A stretch of 64,000 bases of DNA from Monocercomonoides exilis (Eukaryota > Preaxostyla > Oxymonadida > Polymastigidae): positions 108,347 to 172,346 of the forward strand of contig LSRY02000071.1 of assembly GCA_001643675.2 (NCBI GenBank). The letters run 5' to 3'. A program made the position numbers and the translations under genes. The number at the start of each line of letters is the position of its first letter. Position 1 is the first letter of the stretch. Positions 55,353 through 64,000 of the stretch are shown one piece after another. A model generated the notes under the pieces. It did no database searches and had not been told where the DNA came from. It saw only the letters and a program-made list of their open reading frames with translations.

Positions 55353-55562
55353 TTAAGCATATCCTTCGCAATTAGCAGTATCAACAAATGCTCTGAATCT
55401 GTCTTTCTGCTCCGAGTTCTTTGTTGTCTCAAATATCTGCTCGGAAAAAATAACAGGAGAAGGGATGTTGAAAATAAGATTTTTGTAGATTAATAGTTGA
55501 CATGAAATGAGCTGAAGCTGTTGAATCACTTTTTCTCGAGGATAGTTGATAAATAGGGAGAA
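55353..55562 (-). pseudogene. Unknown protein C-terminal fragment next to gene4 (right copy)
   Basis: Counterpart of the fragment at 21,760-21,975, with YPREKVIQQLQLISCQ and the same ending FVDTANCEGYA. About ten replacements separate the two copies. It follows the gene4 tail as in the left arm. Confidence 0.38.
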
Positions 55563-57039
55563 GAAAGAATGAGCAGAAAAAGATAAAGAAGAGAATGATG
55601 AAATATAAAAAATTTGTTTCTGTTCCAATCGAACGTGTTTCTCTTCTTTTCCCAATGACTGAAATCTTCTTTTCTCCAATCTCAATTGTTGTCACCTCGC
55701 TTGTGTGATCCCCTCCCATCAGCGTGACTGACAGGCTCACCTGAATCACGCTCTTTTCAACTGCAACACCAATGGTTCTGCATGCACTTGACTCATCCAG
55801 TCCACACAACTCTTCTTCACCGCCACCACTCACAGCCACAAATCGGTTGAGAATCCCTCTCTTCAGCCAATCCCACTTTTCTGTGTGCTGATATGTCCAA
55901 CCCTTGGAATCCGTATAATCATGTCCATAGCACACCCTCTGGTCATCTGTGTTTGTGGTGTAACATTCATAGAACGGATTATTCGAAGATAAGAAAACAT
56001 TATATCGATCATAATATACCATATCATGACCATATGGCGTATCTGCAGAGCATTTGCATTCATGAAAGAACAAAAAATAACAATAAATCACGTCATTTTG
56101 TGATGCTTGTCTGTATGGATACAGCTCCAATCCACCTCCATGTGCCGATGCTGAACATGAAATAAACTGAATGCTCCTCATTTTGAATTGCGTGATTGGA
56201 ATATTTGCACAATACATGCCTCCACCGTAGTAATTTGTCACCGAGCATGAAGTGAAACTGCAGTCAAACACACACGCACTCTCCCCTTCTCCATTTTCTG
56301 TTGGAATGCATCCTGCTCCTATGGCATTAAAATTATCAAGATCAAGACCTCCTCCATTATAATTTGCTTTACAATTCTGGAATTCACATCCGCTGATTCG
56401 TACACATGTTGAAATCGTTACAACGTATAATCCTCCTCCGTAATGGTTTTGTGCTGTGCAAGCATTGAACATGTTATTTTCGATACGCACAGTCTTGATT
56501 GTGTTGCACATAATTCCACCTCCACGGCTGTATGCAAAGCAATTATTAAACAGACAATGTGAAACAGAGAGCTCTCCAGAATTGAGATTGTACATGCAGA
56601 TAGCCCCGCCACTCGATATTCCATCTGAAACAGAATCGCTTTCTCCTGTTGTCTTCGATCCACTCCACTCACACCACGTGAATGTATTCGGTCCATTGGC
56701 TGTTATGTTCTGTCTTTCTGGTTGTTTCTTATTAGTTTCAGTTCCATTGCATTCAACATTTCTTGTTCTGCAACACCCAACAAACGAGGTGTTTGAGGTG
56801 GTCAAAGAGGTCAAGGGGTCATTGAGGGAATGAACAATCCCGCTATCATAAACGTCACAAACTGATGAGAATGAACAACTATTCATTAGATATGAGGTTT
56901 GGGATGATGTAGTCGTTGAAGGTGAGCATGCTTCATTTGCTGTTGAGATGTTGAAAAATGTGAGTTTGGAGAGTGAAACAAGAGGGATTGAAGGTGATGA
57001 GAGGAATGGGGTTGAAGATTGGACAAGAAATTCTCTCAC
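55429..57039 (-). CDS. gene4, right copy: Pmp-like beta-helix repeat protein, 3'-truncated
   Basis: 536 codons; the first codon is GTG and the first in-frame ATG is about residue 54, so the start is unresolved. Ser-rich rung FLSSPSIPLVSLSKL, then repeats GGAI, GGGI, GGGL, GGGL, GGGM and GGGL. The linker is NKKQPERQ, not GKLTPGRQ as in the left copy, and the middle segment is FNAIGAGC rather than FQVSVQGC. The first repeat segment (NLNSGEL) and type A cassette agree with gene4 left. It ends after SIGTE in a hydrophobic tail derived from the flanking block. So it is a mosaic of gene4 and gene2/gene5-type segments. Confidence 0.62.
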   Translation of the reverse strand: MREFLVQSSTPFLSSPSIPLVSLSKLTFFNISTANEACSPSTTTSSQTSYLMNSCSFSSVCDVYDSGIVHSLNDPLTSLTTSNTSFVGCCRTRNVECNGTETNKKQPERQNITANGPNTFTWCEWSGSKTTGESDSVSDGISSGGAICMYNLNSGELSVSHCLFNNCFAYSRGGGIMCNTIKTVRIENNMFNACTAQNHYGGGLYVVTISTCVRISGCEFQNCKANYNGGGLDLDNFNAIGAGCIPTENGEGESACVFDCSFTSCSVTNYYGGGMYCANIPITQFKMRSIQFISCSASAHGGGLELYPYRQASQNDVIYCYFLFFHECKCSADTPYGHDMVYYDRYNVFLSSNNPFYECYTTNTDDQRVCYGHDYTDSKGWTYQHTEKWDWLKRGILNRFVAVSGGGEEELCGLDESSACRTIGVAVEKSVIQVSLSVTLMGGDHTSEVTTIEIGEKKISVIGKRRETRSIGTETNFLYFIILFFIFFCSFFLLPIYQLSSRKSDSTASAHFMSTINLQKSYFQHPFSCYFFRADI

Positions 57040-60000
57040 AGAAATTTCTTTCCTTCAACGTTTCCTTCTCTTCCCCTTCATTCAGAAAAATTTTGCAAAA
57101 TATCCCAATAAGTTTTAGTATCTTTTTTTTGTCTTCGCTCGCCTCTTCTGATAGGAATGTTTTCGCCTAAATCTTTTTTTTCCTTCTGTTTCCGTTTTCT
57201 TCCTTCTTTCCATATTCCATTCGCATTCATCCCTTTTGGATATTCATGCAAAACTCCCTGTCATCATAAAAAAAAAAAAGAAAAAAAATATTTAAAATGT
57301 AATACAAAATATCACAAACCAGTACTATTTTCCTTTCGCAATCTGCTTCCTTTTCTTCATCTTCATATCCTTCTTGACTTCCTGTCACATTTCTTCTTCA
57401 GCCATTTCCTCAATTTTCCGATTATTCTTTTCTGTTGCTTCCCCTCCTTCTTTTTCAAATCGCTGCACAAATCTTCAAAGCCCTCCTCTTCCATTCATTT
57501 CATTGATTTCCTCCAGCTCATTCTTCGATATTCTCAAAAAAATTGTCATTGCCTGCTTTCTGAAAAGCATCAAATATGCTCTTTTCCCCATGTTCATTCG
57601 TTGCCTGAAAATGTCCTTCCATAAATCTTAATCCCTCAAAAAAAAAAAATAAAATGTTTGAAAAATTGGAGGAAAAAAATAATACAAAACAAACTCTGAA
57701 ATATATTTATCGCCAATCTTCACACACTTTCTTCTTCTTCTTCGAATGCCTCTCAAAATATTGTTCTTTTCTGCCAACAAAACTCGCCTTTTTTGCTTCC
57801 CTTGTATGTTTCATTGCCAATGAAAGTGATTCTGTTCTGCTTCCAAAAACTTGCTTCATTTCCAATTCTCGGCACTGATTCCGCTCGAATAACACACAAA
57901 TAATAAAAATGCTTCAATATAATTTTAATGAAGATGAAGAAGATAATGACAGCGGTGATGGCGATGATAGAGATGAAGATGATAAAGTTGGTGAATGCGA
58001 TGTTATTTTCAAGTTTGAATACTATGTGTCTTCTGTCAGAAGATATCTTCAGCATCGCAACCTCGTTCTCTGCTCTTGTGAATAACCCTTCGATGATGCA
58101 ATGCAAAAGGCGATAGCAAAATGGCTCAAAGTCCATTTTGCCTGTAATTTGCCTCCAGCTGCCGTATTACGCAAAACTGTCTGTTTTTCTCGTTTTTTCG
58201 CCTCTCAAGCCAAGCAATGAAAAGCAGTTCCATCCCTCTCCTCAGTCCGTAAAATCAATGTCTTGTCCTTCTTCTCCAAAGAAAGGCGCATTGTTCTGTC
58301 CAAACTGATTTCAATCTCCTGTTTCAGTTATTTGCCCCAATCTCTCCAACAAACTTAAAAATGAAAATGTCCTCTTCCTCTTTTTAAAAAACTCTCCCTT
58401 TTCATAGATATTGAGCATTCTTCCATTTTGCCTTGGAAGTCTTCCAATCCCGTTGACTTCTGCTCCATCAAAACTCATTTTTCGTCGTATTTCTATCCAT
58501 CGCGCATGTTGAGTCCAAAATAATTGCCACAAATATTTATGACAAAATATATTCAGGCTCTAGTAATATATTTGTAAAATAATGTTTGTCTCACTTCATT
58601 GCTGTTCTCCTCTGCAAAGAATAAATTGTCCATTTTAAATAATTTGTCTGAATCACGACTTTGGAGAGGATACGGATGGAAATATCTTCACAACAAATAG
58701 AACAATAAAAATTACATACATCAAAAATTCTTCATTTCCATCGAAAATATTGTTGTTACACAGCCATCCAGCAATCAATATGAACAATTTCATCTTCCAT
58801 TAAACAAATATTCTTTTGCAATACTCAACCCATTCGCTGGAAATATTTCACTTGGTCAATCTGCCTTTGTTTTAGCTTCGGAGTCTCACTCCGTTGGCAG
58901 TTTCTGAGCATTTGATATTGCTTGATCATTTTCCATAACGAATAAGAGTCTCAAAAGAAAAGGAGCACAACTCGATGTGTCGTGGCTGAATGGGCATATG
59001 AAGACAATGCGATAACAAAAGGATGGATTTGTGGTATGGGGTGAAGGAGTTGAGTTCTTGGAGGAAACAGGGTTTTGAGAGGGAAAGGAGCGACAAAAGG
59101 ATGTTTTTTGTGGAAAAGAGGTGTTTTTGCGAGATTTCAGATGCAAAACGGATGTGCGGGAGATGGATTTGGATGGGATTTTGAGGGGTTGTTTTTTCGA
59201 TTTTTATCATTGGGAAGGTGTTGAGGCAGTGTTTATTATTTGAGAAAAGGAATTTGTTGTTGAGGAGGTGGGATAAGAGGGAAAACAAGAAAGGTGGAGT
59301 GAATGGAATATATTTATTGGAGAGGAGGATAAGAGATGGAGAGATATGGAAAAGGGATATTTTTTTTTTTCAAATGCAGGGAGAGAGAGGAGGGAGGCAT
59401 ATGAGGCGGAACAAAGAGAAGAGATTTTGTGGGCTTATGTTTGATAAGAAGGAAAAGTGGGATTGAAGAAAAAAAAGTGAAGAAAAATATTCTTCAAATT
59501 TTTATATTATTTATTTTGTGAACCGTTTGGCCGCGCCTCTCATTTGCAGGGCAAGTGTTGGAGGCAGAGGTGGAGAAAGACAGGAAGAAGGAACATCAGC
59601 GCTGGCACTTTGCATTGGAGGTGTGGAGACAGAGGAAGATGAAGGGCTGACAATGAGAGAGTATTTTGCAATGGAAAGAGACAGAAAAAGGATGGAGGTA
59701 TTTTTTTTTTTTTTTTTTTGGTTGGAAGAAGGGCATGGGAGATGAGGAGACAGGGATTGTGATATTTGGCGTGGTGGTATTATTGTTGTTTTGGGGGGAA
59801 ATGGAGAGAAGAAGAAGAAGATTTGGGCAAGGGATGGGAAGAGATTCTTTGGATAGAATCTTCTTCTTTGCCAGTTTTTTTAAAAGAATGGAATTTGTGG
59901 AGGTAATTTGAGAGGAAGCAGAACAGAAGATTGAGCTTTTGTTAATATTTTAAAAAGAAGAAGAAAGAAAAAGCCAGCGAAAGGCGGTCATTGTGAAAGA

Positions 60001-60682
60001 TATAGGTTTGGATATTTTTAATTATAATTTTTCATATATTATTTTTTTATGAAACTAGGATTTTTGCAAGAATGTTCAACGAAAACGAATGAACAAGGAG
60101 TATGGAAAGAGGGGATATTGGATGCATATAAAGAAATCTGGAGATAATAATTGGAAGGCGTTTGGTGGAGTGAGCTGGCGCAAAATATAAATGAAAGGAA
60201 AAGAGAAGAAGATATATTTTTATTTGAAGGTTTTGGAAGACATATATAATGAATCTTAACGAAAGCGAAAAATGAGATCAAGGAATTGATGATATGACAG
60301 AAGAAGAAATTTGAGAAAATTTGAGAAGAAGAAGCGGAAGATGGTGAAAAGAAAATGGTACGGGGCTTTTCATATCTATTATTGGAATTTTTTTAACAAT
60401 TTTATATTTTTGTATATTTTTAAATTTTTGTTTTATTAAATATATTTTTAAATGATAGCAGGAGCTTTTGCGTGAATATTCAAAATGAATGGATGCGAAT
60501 GGAACAAGGTTAGGAGCGAAAGATGGAAACAAAAGGAAAAGGAATACCGGGAAAGCAGACGATGAAGAAGGGGCAGAAGAGATAGGAAAAGGGATACGGC
60601 CACATTAGGATATTTTGTGAAATTTCACCAAGAGGCAAGGGGGAGAGGAAGAGAAGGAGGCAAAAAAGAAGCGTTTCAGTGA
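57040..60682. other. Divergent region between gene4 (-) and gene8 (+)
   Basis: 57,258-57,325 is a putative 68-base intron upstream of gene4. 57,707-57,895 (minus) carries the GRKEQYFERHSKKKKK relic, 57,753-58,136 the KMDFESF-type relic with a hydrophobic run, and about 58,833-59,010 the RSETPKLKQRQIDQ segment. 59,516-59,700 is the GC-rich possible exon, and 60,059-60,113 and 60,462-60,512 are dispersed motif copies with a putative intron at 60,358-60,461 between them. This is the third, diverged copy of the gene1/gene2 and gene2/gene4 divergent regions. Confidence 0.45.
60358..60461 (+). other. Putative intron upstream of gene8
   Basis: 104 bases, nearly all A/T, GTACGGGG to TGATAGCAG. It has the same ends as the 108-base tract upstream of gene2 but a changed interior, consistent with selection on splice signals only. 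Confidence 0.45.
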
Positions 60683-61603
60683 GTGAGTCAAACTCCATTC
60701 CTCTCAACTCCCTCGATGCCATTTGCTTCTCTCTTCCAACTGATTTTTTTCAATATTTCAACAGCAAATGAAGCATGCTCGCCTTCAACCACCTCCTCAT
60801 GCCAAGCTACATGTTTTATAAGTAGTTGCTCATTTTCGTCAGTCTGTGACGTTTATGATGGAGGTATTGTTCCTTCACTCAACAACCCCTTAGTCTTTTT
60901 GACAGCCTCAAACACCTCGTTTGTTGGGTGTTGCAGAACAAGGAATGTTGAATGTGAAGGAACTGCAGACAGAAAGTTGATTCCAGACAGACAGAACACA
61001 ACAGCCAATGGAGCAAACTCATTCACTTGGTGTGAATGGAATGGATCGAAGACAACAGGAGAAAGCGATTCTGTTTCAGATGGAATATCGAGTGGCGGGG
61101 CAATCTGCATGTTCAGTCAATCAAATGCCTCTGTGTCTGTTTCTCATTGCACTTTCAGCAGCTGCTATGCTCATTATGCAGGGGCGGTATAAATTGCTAC
61201 AATATCAAATCGATTGAGATTGAAAACAACACATTTGATTCTTGTACTGCACAGAATTATCGTGGGGGTGGAATATTCATTTATTTGATTTTGAAATGTG
61301 TTCGGATCAGCGGGTGCGAATTCCAGAATTGTAAAGCATATAGCCATGGAGGAGGACTTTATTTGGATAATTTTCAGGTTTCAGAGGCAAACTGTATTGG
61401 AGCTGAAAATGGAGAAGGGAGAGTGCGTGTGTGTTTGACTGCAGTTTCACTTCATGCTCATTGACAAACAATTATGGAGGAGGTATGTTTTGCTATAATG
61501 TTCCTGGCACACAATTCAAAATGAGGAGCATTCAGTTTATTTCATGTTCTGCGTTGGCAAGGGAGGAGGATTTTATTTTGATCCAAACAAGCTACACCAA
61601 AAA

Positions 61604-61858
61604 TAATTCAAAGTCGAAAAACTTTCAATCAAAATCGAAAAACTTTCAACCAAAGTCGAAAAACTTTCAAACGAAATCGAAAATTATTATTCAAAGTTGG
61701 AAAACTTTCATTCAAAGTCGAAAGTTTTCATTCGAAGTCGAAAAAGTTTCATTCAAAGTCGAAAATTATTATTCAAAGTCGAAAAAGTTGCAAACGAAAT
61801 CGAAAACTTTCAATCGAAATCGAAAGACTTTCAAACAAAGTCGAAAATTTCACAAAAA
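61604..61858 (+). repeat. Subterminal tandem array, unit around AAAGTCGAAAAACTTTCAA
   Basis: About twelve imperfect copies of a 20-22-bp unit. Variants alternate AACTTTCAA, AATTATTATTC and AAGTTTCATTC. Each unit is itself nearly self-complementary (GAAAA...TTTC). Confidence 0.88.
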
Positions 61859-62341
61859 ATAAATGTAAAATAAAAAGTATTCCACAAAAGATGAAAATAT
61901 TCTTTTGTTTTTGGATATATTATCAGCAATGTTTGCGTTGTCGATTTCTGCAAATTTTAAAGATTGCGAACCAAAATTAATTCAAAAATCAACTCAAAAC
62001 ACATCTCAGAACATTTGTTTCCTTCAATAAGAAATGAGTCGTTTGTGATGAAAAAACTTTAAATAAGAGAGTCAATAATGTGTTCTTTATTCTTCATTAA
62101 ATAGGAAAAAAATAACAATTTTCTGAAGTAAATTTTCTGTGAAGAAGAGTGCTTTCAACTGAAATGAGATAAAAATATGTCAGAATTTCTCTCATAATTT
62201 TAAATTTGTAATTGGTCTTAAGAAAGCTAAGAAAAACACCGGAAAAAAGATAAAAACATTTTTATTACAAATGTGATTGATATTTCAACAAAAACAATGT
62301 TTTTTGACTTGTATTAATTTTTGTCATCTTTTGAAAATTTA

Positions 62342-62596
62342 AAGTTTTTCGAACTTTCGACTTTGTTTGAAAGTTTTTCGACTTTGTTTGAAAGTTTTTC
62401 GATTTCGATTGAAAGTTTTTCGATTTCGTTTGCAACTTTTTCGACTTTGAATTATAATTTTCGACTTTGAATGAAACTTTTCGACTTCGAATGAAAACTT
62501 TCGACTTTGAATGAAAGTTTTCCGACTTTGAATAATAATTTTCGATTTCGTTTGAAAGTTTTTCGACTTTGGTTGAAAGTTTTTCGATTTTGAATA
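62342..62596 (-). repeat. Subterminal tandem array, inverted copy
   Basis: Mirror of 61,604-61,858, in the same order of variants read inward, showing that the two arrays arose as one long inverted repeat and not by independent amplification. Confidence 0.88.
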
Positions 62597-63223
62597 ATTT
62601 TGGTGTAACAGCACAAAATGAAACAATTTATTGCTATTTCCTCTTCTTCCATGAATGCAACTGTTTGGCCAATATTCCATATGGTAATGATATGATGTAT
62701 GTTGATTATTACAATGTTTTTGAGCACAGGAAATCCGTTCTATGAATGCTACACCACAAACACAGATGAGAAGAGAATGTGCTATGCGTATAATTACTCG
62801 AATGCAGGTGCCTGGACATTTGATCAATCAATGAAAAAGGATTGGCTGAAGGACAAGACAATTTATGTTTCGGTGAATGGAAATGACTTGAATGAGCTGT
62901 GTGGGGCAAATGAATTAAATCCGTGTCTGACGGTGAAGAAAGCGTTTGAGATGTGTGAGGTGCAGATTAGCTTGGCAATCACGCTGCTGGATGGGAATCA
63001 CAAAAGCGAGGTGACAACAATTGAGGCTGGATCAAAGAAGATTTCAGTCATTGGGAAGGGAAGGGAAGCAAGTTCGATTGGAACAAGAGCTGTTTTGCTT
63101 TTATTCTCTGCTCAGCAGTTTTTTAATCATCCGTTTTTTTATTTTCCTCCTTCTCATCGTTGCCCTATGAAAAAGCGTATCTCAGTCACTTTAGCTGTCT
63201 TCATAACAACAAAAGAATTCTAG

Positions 63224-64000
63224 CGGCTTCTAATCAATTTTTCTGCTTTTATTGGTTTTTACTGGGTAAACTTTCATGAGCAGAAAGAAGGAGGAGCAGA
63301 AAGATAGAGGCTGAGTCTTTGTTGGCTATGATAATTGTGTAGGTTGTGCCAAATGTACATTTATCATCACCAACTTTTTCATCAATAATTTTAAAAAAAA
63401 AAAATAAACCTTCATCCTCCTCTTTTTTTCATTTTCTTCCTACTTCTTCTTTATCATCGTAATCTTTTTTCTTCCTCTTCTTCATTTTTCTAGTCTATGC
63501 ATTAGATTCTGGCCAGGAGTTAATTGAGTGGAAGAACTGAGGGTTTTAAAGGGGTGGTTTTTGAGGTCAAAGGGAAGCGATGCAATCGGAAATGGGATCG
63601 GCAGCAGAGATGGGGCAAGCGGGTGTGCCAGCAGAAAGGACGATATTTAGAGGAGGAGGAGGAAGAGGAGGAAAAGAAAAAGAAGAAGAAACGACGAGTT
63701 GGAAAAAGTCAGCGAAAAAAAAATCGAATAAAAAGGTTTCTTGTATGTTTTGTTTTGTTTTTTTCTTGCACAAAGGTTATGCCTTGATGCTTATTTTTCT
63801 GATTTTCATATATTTCATAAATGATTTTATTTCGATCATTTTTCTTGTATATTTGTATTGTTGTGTACTTAGAATTTTTTTACGAATGCCAATTAAAGCG
63901 ATGAAAGAAAAATGGATTTTTTGAAAAAAGCAGAAGATTGCAACAAAAGAAAAAGGGATATGAGGAAAGCAGACGATGAAGAAGGGCAGAAAAGATGAAA
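63224..64000 (+). other. Region downstream of gene8, upstream-type sequence of a further gene
   Basis: AT-rich tract, then a purine-rich stretch with frames at 63,524-63,787 and 63,580-63,924 rich in Glu/Lys/Gly (AAEMGQAGVPAERTIFRGG), followed by an intron-like AT tract (GTTTCTTG at about 63,737) and a weak copy of the dispersed 60-nt motif at about 63,872-63,915. By position it corresponds to the leader of gene3 in palindrome 2, so a gene3-like gene should begin just beyond the window. Confidence 0.4.

Larger units (their letters stand above)
50312..55428. other. AT-rich block between convergent gene5 and gene4, right copy
   Basis: Counterpart of 21,764-26,768 with about 240 bp added by a MITE. 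It carries mirror copies of the small open frames (52,892-53,233; 53,626-54,060; 54,824-55,123), a GAGAGAAA-rich tract at about 54,570-54,610 that differs in length from the left arm, and inverted GGGTGATT motifs near 51,463-51,475 and 51,890-51,905. Stretches identical to the left arm alternate with diverged ones. Confidence 0.45.
61595..62605. mobile_element. 1,011-bp inverted-repeat element with TA target duplication
   Basis: Starts CACCAAAAATAATTCAAAG and ends with the near-complement finishing AATAATTTTGGTG. It is flanked by TA on both sides (61,593-61,594 and 62,606-62,607). Removing it with one TA leaves the gene8 codons continuous and in frame. Each end is a roughly 260-bp array of 20-22-bp subrepeats; the middle (about 61,860-62,340) is AT-rich without a coding frame. 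A non-autonomous DNA element. TA duplication suggests Tc1/mariner-type mobilisation. Confidence 0.85.
60683..63223 (+). pseudogene. gene8: Pmp-like beta-helix gene, frameshifted and interrupted by a 1-kb element
   Basis: The family protein can be followed in pieces. 60,683-61,190 covers FLSTPSMPFASL to GGAICMFSQSNASVSVS. It continues in other frames through GGGIN, GGGIF, GGGLYLDNF and GGGMFCY, and resumes after the insertion at ETIYCYFLFFHEC, ending with a type B cassette (LKDKTIYVSVNGND) and SSIGTRA at about 63,090. Frame breaks lie at G runs 61,181-61,184, 61,417-61,419 and 61,561-61,563 and the T run 62,717-62,721. The element at 61,595-62,605 sits between PNK and TAQNE codons. The linker is RKLIPDRQ. 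It is collinear with gene2 right copy in palindrome 2, including the AVLLLFSA tail. Confidence 0.75.

Noticed and set aside
61604-62596. Possible CRISPR array because of regular 20-22-bp repeats
   Set aside because: Units are directly adjacent with no unique spacers, occur as a mirrored pair at element ends, and the setting is eukaryotic with TA target duplication.
1-64000. Telomere or LTR-retrotransposon explanation for the inverted structure
   Set aside because: I found no telomeric tandem repeats and no reverse transcriptase, integrase or long terminal direct repeats. The only transposase is the Merlin one, which is younger than the palindrome.

Overview
What this is. The window is AT-rich eukaryotic DNA. 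It carries no bacterial-style operons, ribosome-binding sites, tRNA or rRNA that I can recognise. It is dominated by one family of Cys-rich proteins with repeated GG(A/G)x and FxxC motifs about 28 residues apart, the pattern of Pmp-like right-handed beta-helix repeat proteins. Large families of this type are known from metamonad protists (trichomonads and oxymonads). An oxymonad-like or other metamonad protist is my best guess, not a proof. The standard stop codons fit the long frames.

Layout. There are eight paralogue groups (gene1 to gene8), fourteen loci in all, arranged in alternating divergent and convergent pairs. Divergent promoter-side regions lie at 2.4-6.3, 16.6-20.2, 31.1-34.2, 41.4-46.0 and 57.0-60.7 kb and share sequence with one another. 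Convergent 3' ends face AT-rich non-coding blocks at 1-0.7, 10.2-12.7, 21.8-26.8, 36.5-39.1 and 50.3-55.4 kb. These blocks hold MITE-like repeats and eroded ORFs. Every family member is cut off at its 3' side inside or just before a second beta-helix domain, most often directly after the motif SIGTGA.

Two nested palindromes organise the window. Palindrome 1 is centred near 11,452, with near-identical arms 5,020-11,320 and 11,585-17,885 and diverged extensions outward to about 3 and 19.7 kb. Palindrome 2 is centred near 37,805, with near-identical arms about 26.2-37.5 and 38.1-50.8 kb. Diverged arms continue outward through 13-26 kb and 51-64 kb, so the left arm of palindrome 2 contains the right arm of palindrome 1. 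In both, the central few hundred bases are diverged while the flanking arms are nearly identical. That is the opposite of a simple fold-back artefact and fits arm-to-arm gene conversion.

Mobile DNA. A complete Merlin/IS1016-type transposon (1,462 bp, 8-bp target duplication) sits only in the right arm of palindrome 2. A 240-bp MITE is also right-arm only. A 1,011-bp TA-flanked inverted-repeat element built from 20-22-bp subrepeats interrupts gene8.

How the pieces may work together. The paralogues are mosaics of a few interchangeable segments. One 430-bp tract (29,582-30,013) has visibly been copied from the gene5 type into gene6 on one arm only. I infer a recombining reservoir of truncated surface-protein genes, comparable in logic to antigenic-variation archives. 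No expression evidence is visible. Several frame breaks are one-base homopolymer differences between otherwise identical arms and could be sequencing error.
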